Assembly: GCA_965116325.1 (NCBI GenBank)
Contig: OZ220675.1
Span: forward strand, 1,178,001-1,242,000
Source of the DNA: JAGWBF01 sp965116325
Lineage (GTDB): Bacteria > Chloroflexota > Dehalococcoidia > Lucifugimonadales > JAGWBF01
Direction: 5' to 3'
DNA: 64,000 bases
The notes beneath the pieces are model-generated. The model was not told the DNA's origin. It ran no database searches and saw nothing but the letters and a program-made list of their open reading frames with translations. Below, piece after piece: positions 13,630 to 22,770 of the stretch; within the stretch, counting starts at the first letter, position 1; the number at the start of each line of letters is the position of its first letter. Made by a program: the position numbers and the translations under genes.

Positions 13630-14901
13630 CTAGCCGCTCGCTGGAGCTATTACATCGAAGCCGGTGTAGCTCCGGAGCACCTCGGGTATGACGACTGTGC
13701 CATCGGCCTGCTGGAAGTTCTCCAGGATGGATATGACCACCCTTGGCAGGGCGAGGCCCGACCCGTTCAGTGAGTGGACGAAGGCCGGCCGGCCGCCGCC
13801 TTCGGGGCGGTAGCGTATCCCCGAGCGCCGGGCCTGGAAGTCGGTGCAGTTTGAACAGGAGCTGACCTCCAGCCACTCCCTGCACCCGGGCGCCCACATC
13901 TCCAGGTCGTAGGACTTGGCCGAGGCAAAGCCCAGCTCCCCGGCGCAAAGCTGTACCACCCGGTAGGGCAGCTCCAGCTTCCGGCACACAGCCTCGGCAT
14001 CCTGCACCAGCTTCTGCAGCTCCTGCTCCGACTGGTCCGGATCCACGAACTTGTACATCTCCACCTTATCGAACTGGTGCACCCGCTTGATGCCCCGGGT
14101 GTCCCTGCCAGCGGCGGCTTTCTCCCGCCTGAAGCAGGGTGTGTAGGAGGTGTAGTACAAGGGCAGGTCGGCGGCGGCGAGTATCTCCTGGCGGTGCATG
14201 CTGGTGAGGGGCACCTCGGCGGTGGGCACCAGCCACAGGTCGTCCTCTTCGTCATGGTATAGGTTGTCGCCGAACTTGGGCAGGTTGCCCGACCCCTCCA
14301 TGATCTCCCGCTTGACGATGGCGGGCAGGTACACCTCCCGGTAGTTGTGCTCGGTGGTGTGGAGGTCCAGCATCCAGCTTATGATGGCCCGCTCCAGCTT
14401 GGCCCCCATGCCCGTGAGGATGAAAAATCGGGAGCCGGCCATGCGGGTGCCGCGCTGAAAGTCTATTATGCCCAGGGACTCGCCCAGGTCCCAGTGGGGC
14501 AGCGGGGTGAAGTCGAAGCTCCTGGGTTGGCCCCACTCCCGGACCAGTACGTTGTCCTCCTCGCCCAAGCCGGTTGGTACATCATCCTCGGGCAGGTTGG
14601 GGAGCTCCAGCAGGACGGCGTTAACCTGCTCTTCCAGCAGGCGGAGGTCGCCCTCCATTTGCTTGATCCGGTCCCCCACCTCCCGCATCTCTTCCACCAG
14701 CTCCTGGGGACGCTCCTTCATGCGGGACATAGCTTGGCTGGCTTCGTTGCGACGAGCCCTGAGGGACTCTATCTCCTGGATCAGGCTGCGCCTCTTCTCG
14801 TCCAGCTCCAGCACCTGGTCGATGGGGAACTCTTCCCCTCGCCTTGCAAGGGCTTCCCTAACCTGGTCTGTCTGCCTGCGTATGATGTCTATAGAAAGCA
14901 T
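13630..14901 (-). CDS. serS: Seryl-tRNA synthetase
   Basis: A 423-residue class II synthetase that charges tRNA-Ser (and tRNA-Sec where present) with serine. The N-terminal ~110 residues form the long antiparallel coiled-coil arm (DEKRRSLIQEIESLRARR to EEQVNAVLLELPNLP). The catalytic core has TAEVPLTSMHRQEIL, motif 2 CFRREKAAAGRDTRGIKRVH and motif 3 GSGLALPRVVISILENFQ. Length is normal. It is the third gene of greA-lysS-serS on the minus strand. Confidence 0.97.
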   Translation of the reverse strand: MLSIDIIRRQTDQVREALARRGEEFPIDQVLELDEKRRSLIQEIESLRARRNEASQAMSRMKERPQELVEEMREVGDRIKQMEGDLRLLEEQVNAVLLELPNLPEDDVPTGLGEEDNVLVREWGQPRSFDFTPLPHWDLGESLGIIDFQRGTRMAGSRFFILTGMGAKLERAIISWMLDLHTTEHNYREVYLPAIVKREIMEGSGNLPKFGDNLYHDEEDDLWLVPTAEVPLTSMHRQEILAAADLPLYYTSYTPCFRREKAAAGRDTRGIKRVHQFDKVEMYKFVDPDQSEQELQKLVQDAEAVCRKLELPYRVVQLCAGELGFASAKSYDLEMWAPGCREWLEVSSCSNCTDFQARRSGIRYRPEGGGRPAFVHSLNGSGLALPRVVISILENFQQADGTVVIPEVLRSYTGFDVIAPASG

Positions 14902-14928
14902 GTCCGCGTTCAGCCTCTGGGTCTCGCG

Positions 14929-16416
14929 CTACTTGATGGAGCGCATCTGGGGAAACAGCAGCACATCCCTTATGGATGTCTGTCCCGTCAGGAGCATCAC
15001 CAGCCGGTCTATGCCCACCCCCAGGCCGCCGGTGGGGGGCATTCCTAGCTCCAGAGACGCCAGGAAGTCCTCGTCCAGCCTTTCGACCTCGTCGTCCTGG
15101 TACAACCTGCGCATCTCCTCCTGGCCCAGCAGACGCTCCCTCTGCAGGTCCGGGTCGTTCAGCTCGGTGTAGGCGTTGGCGAACTCCATGCCGACGGCAT
15201 AGGCTTCGAACCTTTCTGCGTAGCCGGGCATGTCCGCTTTCGGCTTGGCCAAGGGAGACATCTCGTCGGGGTAGTCCACCATGAAGGTGGGCTGGATTAG
15301 GTGAGGCTCCACAAGCAGGGACAGCAGCTTGTCCACCAAACGTCCCCAACTCCCCTCGGCGCGGACATCGAGGCCCAGTTGACGGGCCCGGGCTTCCAGG
15401 GAGGAGGCGGTGTTGTACTCCTCAATGTCGATGTTCCCCCGCTTCAGGATCTCATCCCTGAGGGAGAGCCGCTTCCAGGGAGGTGTGAGGTCGATGCAAT
15501 CTTCGCCGAACTGCACCTGGCAGCTTCCCAGGGTCTCCATGGCTGCGGTGGAAACCATCTCCTCGACCATCTGCATCACATCGTTATAGTCGGCATACGC
15601 CTCGTAGCTTTCCAGGGTGGTGAACTCGGGGTTGTGGTCCTGGTCCATACCCTCGTTCCTGAACACCTTGCCCAGCTCGTACACCTTGTCGAACCCACCC
15701 ACGACGAGCCTCTTGAGGTAAAGCTCTGTGGCAATGCGCAGGTACAGCTGCTCATCCAGGGTGTGATGGTGGGTGACGAAGGGTTTGGCGAAAGCCCCGG
15801 CGGCGATGGGCACCAGGACGGGGGTATCTACCTCGATGAATCCCCGATGGTTGAGGAAATTGCGTATGCTGTTGATTATCTGGCTGCGCTGGACGAAGAC
15901 CTGGCCTACCTCAGGGTTGGAGATGAGGTCGGCGTAGCGTTGTCGGTACCTCTGTTCTACGTCGCGCAGCCCATGCCACTTCTCTGGAAGAGGGTGCATG
16001 GACTTGGACAGGATGGTTAACTGCTCCACCTGTATCGTGGCCTCGCCTGTCCGCGTGCGAAAGACCGGGCCATGGACACCCAGGAAGTCCCCCAGGTCCA
16101 GGTCCCTTACCAGTTCGTAGTCGTCGCCCAGGACATCGTGGCGCAGGTGAAGCTGGATCTTTCCCGTGGCGTCGCGCAGGTCGAGGAAGGCGGCCTTCCC
16201 CATAATGCGGGAGGTGATCACGCGGCCGGCCACAGACACGGAGGAGGTGCGGGCGCCTTCTCCGGCAGAACCCTCCAAGTCAAGGAGGAGGTCTGCGGCC
16301 AGGCGGGTGGTGTGGGTGCGGGGGAACCGGGTCGGATAGGGGTCTATACCCTTGTCGCGGATACGTTGCAGCTTATCGCGCCGGCTACGAATAAGCTCAT
16401 CTTCTCTATCAGGCAT
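14929..16416 (-). CDS. lysS: Lysyl-tRNA synthetase (class II)
   Basis: A 495-residue protein, normal for LysRS-II. The N-terminal OB-fold anticodon-binding domain (~50-170) includes GRVITSRIMGKAAFLDLRD. The catalytic domain has ATELYLKRLVVGGFDKVYEL, motif 2 FRNEGMDQDHNPEFTTLE and motif 3 GLGVGIDRLVMLLTGQTSIR, ending LFPQMR. It lies between greA and serS in one leftward unit, 19 bases after greA. Confidence 0.97.
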   Translation of the reverse strand: MPDREDELIRSRRDKLQRIRDKGIDPYPTRFPRTHTTRLAADLLLDLEGSAGEGARTSSVSVAGRVITSRIMGKAAFLDLRDATGKIQLHLRHDVLGDDYELVRDLDLGDFLGVHGPVFRTRTGEATIQVEQLTILSKSMHPLPEKWHGLRDVEQRYRQRYADLISNPEVGQVFVQRSQIINSIRNFLNHRGFIEVDTPVLVPIAAGAFAKPFVTHHHTLDEQLYLRIATELYLKRLVVGGFDKVYELGKVFRNEGMDQDHNPEFTTLESYEAYADYNDVMQMVEEMVSTAAMETLGSCQVQFGEDCIDLTPPWKRLSLRDEILKRGNIDIEEYNTASSLEARARQLGLDVRAEGSWGRLVDKLLSLLVEPHLIQPTFMVDYPDEMSPLAKPKADMPGYAERFEAYAVGMEFANAYTELNDPDLQRERLLGQEEMRRLYQDDEVERLDEDFLASLELGMPPTGGLGVGIDRLVMLLTGQTSIRDVLLFPQMRSIK

Positions 16417-16435
16417 AGGTCGGATTCGGGGCCGG

Positions 16436-16903
16436 CTAGGCTATCTCAACTACCTCGAGCTTGATCTTCCCGGCCGGGATGTTCACCTCGGCTATATCTC
16501 CCACTTTCTTGCCAAGAAGGGCCTTGCCAATGGGCGAAACATTGGAGATTTTCCCCTTAGAAGGGTCCGCCTCGGTGCTCCCGATGATGCTGTACCGGTC
16601 CTTCTTGCCCTTCTGGTTAAGGACGGTGACCTTGGAGCCGATCTGCACCACATCCTTGGGCCCGCCATCCTCGGAGATGAGGACGGCGTTGTTAATCAGG
16701 TTCTCCAGGGTGCGTACCCGGCCTTCGATGAAGGCCTGCTCGTTCTTGGCTTCATCGTACTCCGCGTTATCTACCGTCCCGCCGATCTCCTTGGCCTTCT
16801 GAATACGCAGCGCCACTCCCGGGCGTCGCTGGGTCAACAAGCTGTCCAGTTCATCCTTAAGTTTGGAAAGGCCTTCGGCTGTGAGATAAGTTGGTTGGGC
16901 CAT
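16436..16903 (-). CDS. greA: Transcription elongation factor GreA
   Basis: A 155-residue factor that rescues backtracked RNA polymerase by stimulating transcript cleavage. The N-terminal coiled coil carries the tip acidic pair in DNAEYDEAKNEQAF, and the C-terminal FKBP-like domain reads YSIIGSTEADPSKGKISNVS and GKALLGKKVGD. Start ATGGCCCAACC follows an AGAGGTG. It is the first gene of greA-lysS-serS, with a good promoter ~70-110 bases upstream. Confidence 0.95.
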   Translation of the reverse strand: MAQPTYLTAEGLSKLKDELDSLLTQRRPGVALRIQKAKEIGGTVDNAEYDEAKNEQAFIEGRVRTLENLINNAVLISEDGGPKDVVQIGSKVTVLNQKGKKDRYSIIGSTEADPSKGKISNVSPIGKALLGKKVGDIAEVNIPAGKIKLEVVEIA

Positions 16904-16983
16904 GGCGCACCTCTACAGGACGGGAACCGCATTGAAGGCAACAGGACGAGCCCCCTGGGAGGGGCCGCAGCTCGATTGCAAAG

Positions 16984-17012
16984 ATTCTAAATCAAAGGAA
17001 CCCGATTGTAAA
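16984..17012 (-). promoter_or_regulatory. Promoter of greA-lysS-serS
   Basis: On the minus strand, TTTACA (17012-17007), a 17-base spacer and TAGAAT (16989-16984). The predicted start near 16977 gives a leader of roughly 70 bases before greA. Confidence 0.6.
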
Positions 17013-17142
17013 GCAGAAAGCACCAGGACGGAGCCCCTCCGGATGGGTCATAAGAGGCTTTGAAAATCTCTAAAATTAGTCAAAAGAAGCGGCGATTTTG
17101 CTATTATGCTTGGTGAAACGTTATGTATAATCCCACGAACCA

Positions 17143-17700
17143 ATGATACGTGTGGTAGGTGGTGTTGCGAAGGGCAGGAGGTTAAAGGGCGCTAGGGTTT
17201 CGGGGGTCCGGTTGACGTCTGAGCTGGTGCGGGGAGCAATCTTCAATATCCTTGGTTCTCTTGATCTCGAGCCGGTACGCGTACTTGATCTATATGCCGG
17301 CTCCGGCTCCCTGGGCATCGAAGCGCTAAGCCGGGGGGCAGTTTGGGCAGACTTTGTGGAACGTCATCCCCGCCAGTGCGCAACTATCAGGGCCAACCTG
17401 GCTGAAACCAACCTTGCCGACCATGCCCAGGTACATTGCATCGATGTGGAGAGGGCCATAGTCCAGCTATCCGGGAAATATGATCTGGTGATGATGGACC
17501 CGCCTTACAAGCTGGATGGACTGGATGTGATTGTCGAAAATGTGTCCAACTCGGGAATATTCAACGAAGGCGCCACATTGGTGGTGGGTCATTCCAAGCA
17601 CCGACCCCTGGCGCCTGAATACAGCAAGCTGGTCAGCATGGGAAGCTACCGCTACGGGGACAGCTTGGTCGAATGCTACAGGTGGACTGCGGAGCCATGA
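17143..17700 (+). CDS. rsmD: 16S rRNA (guanine966-N2)-methyltransferase RsmD
   Basis: A 185-residue SAM-dependent methyltransferase. The N-terminus MIRVVGGVAKGRRL and RLTSELVRGAIFNIL is characteristic of RsmD. The SAM-binding motif I is LDLYAGSGSLGIEALSRGA and the catalytic NPPY-type motif is MMDPPYKL. Stop and coaD start overlap as ATGA, the common rsmD-coaD pairing. A TATAAT at 17126-17131 lies close to the ATG, so the leader may be very short; no good -35 is seen. Confidence 0.93.
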   Translation: MIRVVGGVAKGRRLKGARVSGVRLTSELVRGAIFNILGSLDLEPVRVLDLYAGSGSLGIEALSRGAVWADFVERHPRQCATIRANLAETNLADHAQVHCIDVERAIVQLSGKYDLVMMDPPYKLDGLDVIVENVSNSGIFNEGATLVVGHSKHRPLAPEYSKLVSMGSYRYGDSLVECYRWTAEP

Positions 17701-18188
17701 CGATAGCCCTCTATCCCGGCACATTCGATCCCGTAACCTGGGGACATGTGGACATCGCAACCCGGTCCGCCCGCATCTTCGAGCGTCTGGTGGTCGCAGT
17801 GTACGACACTCCCTCCAAGAACCTGCTCTTCTCCACCCAGGAGCGGGTAGCCCTGTTCCAGGAATCGGTCAGGGACCTGCCCAACATAGAAGTGACGGAA
17901 TTCAGCGGGCTAGTGGTAGCCCGGGCCAAGAGTTTGGGTGCTCAAGTAATTGTAAGGGGGTTGCGTAGCGGGTCGGACTTCGATTACGAGTTTGAGATGG
18001 CCTTCATGAACAAGAACCTGGCTCCCGATGTGGAGCTGGTCTGCCTGATGGCTAGTCTGCCATACCAATACGTTAGTTCCAGCCTGCTTAAAGAAGTTAT
18101 CGCCCTGGGAGGCGATGTGGATTCCCTGGTGCCCCACCATTCGGTGGAAGCCATCAAGGAGAAGATGGCCCTGGAAGTTCAAAGCTAG
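17697..18188 (+). CDS. coaD: Phosphopantetheine adenylyltransferase
   Basis: A 163-residue enzyme converting 4'-phosphopantetheine and ATP to dephospho-CoA. Nucleotidyltransferase signature TFDPVTWGHVDIATR, then VIVRGLRSGSDFDYEFEMA, and YQYVSSSLLKEVIALGGDV near the end. ATG 17697 overlaps the rsmD stop (ATGA), which fixes the start over an upstream in-frame codon. Confidence 0.95.
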   Translation: MTIALYPGTFDPVTWGHVDIATRSARIFERLVVAVYDTPSKNLLFSTQERVALFQESVRDLPNIEVTEFSGLVVARAKSLGAQVIVRGLRSGSDFDYEFEMAFMNKNLAPDVELVCLMASLPYQYVSSSLLKEVIALGGDVDSLVPHHSVEAIKEKMALEVQS

Positions 18189-18208
18189 AGAAAGGGGAGC
18201 AGTATTCG

Positions 18209-18694
18209 ATGGATATCATCAATGTTATAGACAAGTTGGAAGCCCTGGTTGACACCAGCCGGCGGGTGCCCACCACCCGGGCAAGGTTGGTAGATGCCGA
18301 CAAGGTCATGGAACTCGTGGAACAGCTGCGCTTGGTGGTCCCCCAGGACATTCGCTCAGCCCAAGAGGTTATCGAAAAGAAGGACAACATCCTCAACCAA
18401 GCCCAGATCGACGCCCGCCGCACCCGCAACGAGGCCGAAGAAGAGTACAGCGCCCGGGTGGACCAGAATGAGATAGTCCTGGCAGCCCGCAAGATTTCGG
18501 AGCAGACCGTGTCCGAAGCAGAGCGCAAGGCCAGCCGCATGACCGAACAGGCTGAGCTGGAAGCAAGGACCTCCCGGTCCGATGCCGACGCCTACGTAGC
18601 CCAGACCCTGCGGAACCTTGAAAACGAGCTGACACGGATACTCTCAAGCGTCCGGAAGGGCCTGGAGAGCCTGGGAGCTACCGTCCACGCATAG
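18209..18694 (+). CDS. Coiled-coil protein downstream of coaD
   Basis: A 161-residue, highly charged protein, nearly all helix: ADKVMELVEQLRLVVPQDI, then long heptad-like stretches (NILNQAQIDARRTRNEAEEE and QTVSEAERKASRMTEQAELE). It resembles the DivIVA- or F0F1-subunit-b-like coiled-coil proteins annotated in other genomes, without a membrane helix. It starts 20 bases after coaD behind AAAGGGGAG and is likely co-transcribed. A scaffold role in envelope or division is only a guess. Confidence 0.75.
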   Translation: MDIINVIDKLEALVDTSRRVPTTRARLVDADKVMELVEQLRLVVPQDIRSAQEVIEKKDNILNQAQIDARRTRNEAEEEYSARVDQNEIVLAARKISEQTVSEAERKASRMTEQAELEARTSRSDADAYVAQTLRNLENELTRILSSVRKGLESLGATVHA

Positions 18695-18710
18695 CAGTTC
18701 CAACCTGTAG

Positions 18711-18730
18711 CGGTGCCCCAAGGGGCACCG
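18711..18730. terminator. Hairpin after the rsmD-coaD unit
   Basis: CGGTGCCCC-AA-GGGGCACCG is a 9-bp perfect stem, with no T-run on either side. It sits between the end of the rightward unit and the end of the leftward monooxygenase gene, so it may act as a weak bidirectional terminator. Confidence 0.35.
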
Positions 18731-18808
18731 GGTCGGTCAAGGCCTTGGGTGCTTCCACACCACGCCTGGAGAGGGCTGGATGGATAGCACCCGGGAGTTC
18801 AGGGAAGC

Positions 18809-19876
18809 CTAGGTAAAGGCCGGGATGACTTCCCTGCCAAATAGCTCGAGGGACTTGTGGGAAAGGGCTGTCGGCATAGGCCCGAACCTGTGGTTAGCAC
18901 AGAAGATATCGTAGCCGATATTCTCGTACTGGGCTTTCAACTGTCGAATGACCGTCTCGGGGCTTCCCACCAGCGCTAGGCCGTTCTCGATCCAGAAATC
19001 GTAGGAGCTGTTCATCCCCTGGAACACTCGATCGATCTCCCTGTTGGACGGCGAGTCCTCGTGGCCCTTGAAACCTACGTTCGTCTTGGAAAGGCCCTCC
19101 CTGGTCATACGTCGTCCCTGCATCAGAGGCTCCTCAGCCTCAGCCCTTGCGATCTCGTCGGTTTCGGCCACGTGCACATTCCGCATCAGGAACGTCTTGG
19201 GCATAGGCCCATCGTGCTCGCACTCTCGCCACTTTTCCCGGTAGTAGTCGAACTTCTCCGCGATCACCGAGTCCACGTCGATGTTCTGGGAAATGTGGTA
19301 GTTGTTCTTGGCAGCGTACTCCAGCGAAGTGGCGCTATGGGCGCCAACCCAGATAGGCGGGTAGGGCTTCTGGAAGGGCTTGGGCACCGGTAATGCCTCT
19401 TCGTACTTGAAGTACTTGCCGTCGTAGGATACATACTCCTCGGTCCACGCCTTCTTGATTATCTCCAATGCCTCTCCGGACATCTCCCGGCGTTCGTAGA
19501 AGGGCAGGTTCCACCGGATGAACTCATGCTCATGGACTCCAAGCCCTGTGCCAAACTCAAGCCTGCCCCGCGAGAGGTGGTCCAGCATAGCTGCTTCCTC
19601 GGCCAGTCTCATCGGGTTGTGGAATGGCAGCTGGTAGATCATCACCCCCATCCGTATCTTGGTGGTGGCGCGGGCTACGGCGCACAGGAACACGCTGGGC
19701 GAGGAGATCTGGCCCACGTGGGAGTTCTGGTGCTCGATGGTGAAGTAATAGTTGTAGCCGATCTCTTCGCCTAGCTGCACCTCTTGGATGTGCTCATCGT
19801 AAATATCGGCCGCTTCACCTTTGGCCATCTCGAATGCCTGGAAGCTGTCCCATATACCGAACTCTAGCTGCGACAT
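18809..19876 (-). CDS. LLM-class (luciferase-like) flavin-dependent monooxygenase
   Basis: A 355-residue TIM-barrel flavoprotein of the bacterial luciferase family. Seen: FGIWDSFQAFEMAKGEAADI at the N-terminus, YYFTIEHQNSHVGQISSP, AVARATTKIRMGVMIYQLPF, EEAAMLDHLSRGRLEFGTGL, PYPPIWVGAHSATSLEYAA and GSPETVIRQL near the end. It would use FMNH2 (or F420) and O2 or act as a dehydrogenase; the substrate cannot be told from sequence. The VOC gene lies ~70 bases upstream on the same strand, which suggests a small catabolic unit. Expansion of this family is a hallmark of SAR202-like Chloroflexota. Confidence 0.9.
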   Translation of the reverse strand: MSQLEFGIWDSFQAFEMAKGEAADIYDEHIQEVQLGEEIGYNYYFTIEHQNSHVGQISSPSVFLCAVARATTKIRMGVMIYQLPFHNPMRLAEEAAMLDHLSRGRLEFGTGLGVHEHEFIRWNLPFYERREMSGEALEIIKKAWTEEYVSYDGKYFKYEEALPVPKPFQKPYPPIWVGAHSATSLEYAAKNNYHISQNIDVDSVIAEKFDYYREKWRECEHDGPMPKTFLMRNVHVAETDEIARAEAEEPLMQGRRMTREGLSKTNVGFKGHEDSPSNREIDRVFQGMNSSYDFWIENGLALVGSPETVIRQLKAQYENIGYDIFCANHRFGPMPTALSHKSLELFGREVIPAFT

Positions 19877-19948
19877 GGTTGTCCTTTCGGTGGGTATGGA
19901 TTGCCCTCTCCGGGAAGGTTCGCCGTGAATGGCGGGCGCCTGGCTGCC

Positions 19949-20410
19949 TTATACCGCGGCTTCCTCCAGCACCAGGGGCTTGTTCGTGCGGTCCGGGGAA
20001 CGCATGATGGCCAGCCCCTCCTCCGCCGTTTCGGTGGTGTTGCAGAAGTACTCGATGCGGATGCCGTCAGGGTCGGTGAAGTAAATGCTGGAGGTCATGC
20101 CATGGTCCGTGAGGCCCTCGATGGGGACGTTGCACTCGTTCAGGCGGCGGTATGTTTCCTTCAGCACATCGAAGTCGGGCACCTGGACCGCCACATGGTT
20201 CAGCCCAATCTGGCCCCTGCTTACGGGCGCTGCGTCTTCGGGGGCTTGGAACAGCGCCAGATCATGGTGGATCTTCCCGCATGTCAAGAAGGTGCCGATG
20301 TCCCGCTTGGACGAGACCTCAAACCCCAGCACCTCGGTATAGAACTTGGTGGACTCCTCTACGTTACTGACATTGAGAACAACATGCCCTACACGCTTCG
20401 GCTTGACCAT
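19949..20410 (-). CDS. VOC-family (glyoxalase/extradiol dioxygenase fold) protein
   Basis: A 153-residue protein with paired beta-alpha-beta-beta-beta modules: RVGHVVLNVSNVEESTKFYT, EVLGFEVSS, then GLNHVAVQVPDFDVLKETYR and FTDPDGIRIEYFCNT. The metal ligands His (GHVVLNV), His (LNHVAVQV) and Glu (RIEYF) are all present, so it is likely an active metalloenzyme. It precedes the flavin monooxygenase and may act with it on an aromatic or otherwise oxidised substrate; this is inference. Confidence 0.85.
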   Translation of the reverse strand: MVKPKRVGHVVLNVSNVEESTKFYTEVLGFEVSSKRDIGTFLTCGKIHHDLALFQAPEDAAPVSRGQIGLNHVAVQVPDFDVLKETYRRLNECNVPIEGLTDHGMTSSIYFTDPDGIRIEYFCNTTETAEEGLAIMRSPDRTNKPLVLEEAAV

Positions 20411-20558
20411 GTTTTCCTCCCTTTGACAGCGGGGCCGGACAAAGCTATAGCCCCGCCTGATTGACTAAGAATATAGCCAGCGCCTGGGGAAAAAGCAATC
20501 CCCGCCCCTCATCCCGGGGAGGGGCGGCCAGGGAGGGACTATGAGCCGGGGGAGAGGG

Positions 20559-21683
20559 TCAGCTCAAGGCGTCCTTAATCTTGCTGAACAGGCCTTTGTC
20601 CCTGACCGCGGGGTCGTTGGGTTTTTCCAGGGTCTCCGAAAGCTCTTCCAGGAGCTTCTTCTGCCGGGAGTCCAGGGATGCTGGCACCTGTATTCGCACC
20701 GGAACGACTATATCGCCCCGGCGGTGCTCGTTCACCTGGTGAACGCCCTCACCCTTGATCTGGAAGACCGCACCGGGCTGGGTGCCGGGAGGAATCTTCA
20801 GGGTCTCTGCCCCGTTGAGAGTGGGAATCTGAACCTCATCCCCCAAGGTCGCCTGGACGATGTTCAACGGCAGCTCGTAGATGAGGTTTCTGCCATCCCT
20901 TGTGAATATCTCGTGGTCATTCACCGTCAGGTAGATGTACAGGTTTCCCGCCGACCCTCCATTCATGCCCGCATTACCTTCGCCGCTCAGGCGGATCTGG
21001 TTTCCATCATCCACCCCGGGGGGGATCTTCACCGATATCTTGCGGTTCCGTCTCTCGGTCCCCCCGCCATTGCACTGGGTGCATGGGGAATCTATGGTGG
21101 ATCCCCTGCCTTTGCATGAAGGGCACGTTGTCACCTGGGAGAACTGGCCGAACATGCTGCGCTGGGAGCGTCGCACTTGGCCCACGCCCCGGCAGGTGGT
21201 GCAGGACGAGGTGCCGGTGCCGGGCTCGCTGCAAGCGCCCTGGCAGCGCTGGCACCGCTCCACCCTGGCCACCTCCACCTCCCGCTCGGTCCCGAAGACA
21301 GCATCTTCGAAGTCCACTGTGAGACGGACCTGGAGGTCATCGCCTCGCTGGGCGGCCCGTTGCCGGCCCCGGCCAGTAATGTCCCCGAAGAAGGAGTCGA
21401 AGATATCGCCAAAGCCGCCGAAGATGTCATAGCCGGCGAAGTCCTGGGACTGGTTTCCGCTGACTCCGGCATGGCCGAAGCGGTCGTACTGGGCCCGCTT
21501 CTGGGGGTCGATCAGTACCTGGTAAGCTTCGTTGACCTCTTTGAACTTACCCTCGGCATCGGGACTCTTGTTCCTGTCGGGGTGGTACTCCAAGGCTTTC
21601 TTGCGGAACGCCTTCCGCACCACCTCTTCGGTGGCTCCTTTGGGAACCCCCAAAACCTCGTAGTAGTCCCGCTTCGTCGTCAT
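20559..21683 (-). CDS. dnaJ: Chaperone protein DnaJ
   Basis: A 374-residue type I Hsp40. J domain with HPD (KALEYHPDRN), a Gly/Phe-rich stretch, four CxxCxGxG-type zinc motifs (CQRCQGACSEPG, CTTCRGVG, CPSCKGRG, CTQCNGGG) and the C-terminal substrate domain ending FSKIKDALS. The first zinc motif has CQGA in place of CxGxG. It stands alone, without grpE or dnaK in the window. No CIRCE element is seen upstream although hrcA is present at 56 kb. Confidence 0.96.
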   Translation of the reverse strand: MTTKRDYYEVLGVPKGATEEVVRKAFRKKALEYHPDRNKSPDAEGKFKEVNEAYQVLIDPQKRAQYDRFGHAGVSGNQSQDFAGYDIFGGFGDIFDSFFGDITGRGRQRAAQRGDDLQVRLTVDFEDAVFGTEREVEVARVERCQRCQGACSEPGTGTSSCTTCRGVGQVRRSQRSMFGQFSQVTTCPSCKGRGSTIDSPCTQCNGGGTERRNRKISVKIPPGVDDGNQIRLSGEGNAGMNGGSAGNLYIYLTVNDHEIFTRDGRNLIYELPLNIVQATLGDEVQIPTLNGAETLKIPPGTQPGAVFQIKGEGVHQVNEHRRGDIVVPVRIQVPASLDSRQKKLLEELSETLEKPNDPAVRDKGLFSKIKDALS

Positions 21684-21957
21684 CAGCCAGCGTTTCAGCT
21701 CCTTGCAATCAAATAGCCATTATATCACCGAAGCCAGCACGGCTGTAACTCCGCCTAGCTGGATTGGCAGGTTCGGGGCATTGCCGACCCTCGGCCGAAT
21801 CCCTGGATAGCGACTAGGCCCTGTCAAGCTGTACGGAGACTAGCCCGGTCTTGTCGTATTGAGGCCTGTGGTGTAAATAACAGGGTGCAGCGTGGCCCGG
21901 TCTATAGGGACGGCTGGGCCTAAAGCGTCGACGTTTGGACACGCAGAGGAGAAGAAT

Positions 21958-22704
21958 ATGAAGATTCTGGTAACAGGCATGAGCGGCCGTATCGGCTCGG
22001 CGGTGCGCCGGCGAATGGAGGGGAACCACGAGATGTACGCCCTGAACCGCAGGGATGTGCCGGGGGTCCCCACCACCAGGGCGGACATCGCCGACCTGGA
22101 CGCCATCAAGCCCGCCTTCGCGGGGATGGATGCTGTGGTGCACATGGCCGCCGGGTTCGACCGGGAGGGCAACGACCGCATGTTCCTCTCCAACCTGACC
22201 GGCTCCTACAACATCTTCGAAGCCTCCCGGGAAGCCGGCGTAAAGCGGGTCATATACGCCAGCTCGGGCCGGGTTATCTCCAACTACGAAAGGGACGAGC
22301 CGTATAAGGCCATCGTGGAAGGACGGTACGATGAGGTGCCTGCCAACTTCCCCATCATAGACAACCGCGCCCCGGTGCGCCCCGAGAGCCTGTATGGTTG
22401 CACGAAGCTGTGGGGAGAGGCGCTGGCCCGCTACTACTCGGAAACCTTCGACATGTCATGCATCGTAATCCGGGTGGGTTACGTCAACGATGAGGACATG
22501 GCCAATTCCACCCGTCGCTTCTCCCACTGGTCCAGCCAGAGGGACATCGCCCAGCTTGTGGAGCGGTGCGTGGAAGCGCCCGACGATCTACGCTTCGACA
22601 TCTTCTTCGGGACATCGGGGAACAAGTGGAACTACCGGGACATAGAGCACGCCAGGAAAGTGGTGGGGTACGCGCCGGAGGACAATGCGGAGGCATTCCG
22701 GTAA
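21958..22704 (+). CDS. NAD-dependent epimerase/dehydratase (uronate-dehydrogenase-like)
   Basis: A 248-residue short extended SDR: Rossmann start MKILVTGMSGRIGSAVRRRM, VVHMAAGF, catalytic SSG then YGCTK (YxxxK). Size and the short C-terminal part recall hexuronate dehydrogenases. AGAGGAG precedes ATG 21958, which is preferred to an upstream in-frame start whose extra residues are unlike the family. The gene is divergent from dnaJ. Confidence 0.85.
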   Translation: MKILVTGMSGRIGSAVRRRMEGNHEMYALNRRDVPGVPTTRADIADLDAIKPAFAGMDAVVHMAAGFDREGNDRMFLSNLTGSYNIFEASREAGVKRVIYASSGRVISNYERDEPYKAIVEGRYDEVPANFPIIDNRAPVRPESLYGCTKLWGEALARYYSETFDMSCIVIRVGYVNDEDMANSTRRFSHWSSQRDIAQLVERCVEAPDDLRFDIFFGTSGNKWNYRDIEHARKVVGYAPEDNAEAFR

Positions 22705-22739
22705 AAAGCATTCGGTCCCCCGTGTGGGGGACCGAATGC
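22703..22739 (-). terminator. Intrinsic terminator of the DUF4268 gene
   Basis: A 14-bp perfect stem (22708-22721 with 22726-22739, GCATTCGGTCCCCC and complement) around GTGT. Read leftward it is followed by TTTTTA. It directly abuts the stop codon of the rightward epimerase gene and may serve both strands. Confidence 0.8.
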
Positions 22740-22770
22740 CACACCTTACTTGGATAAGGGCCGGGGCCTG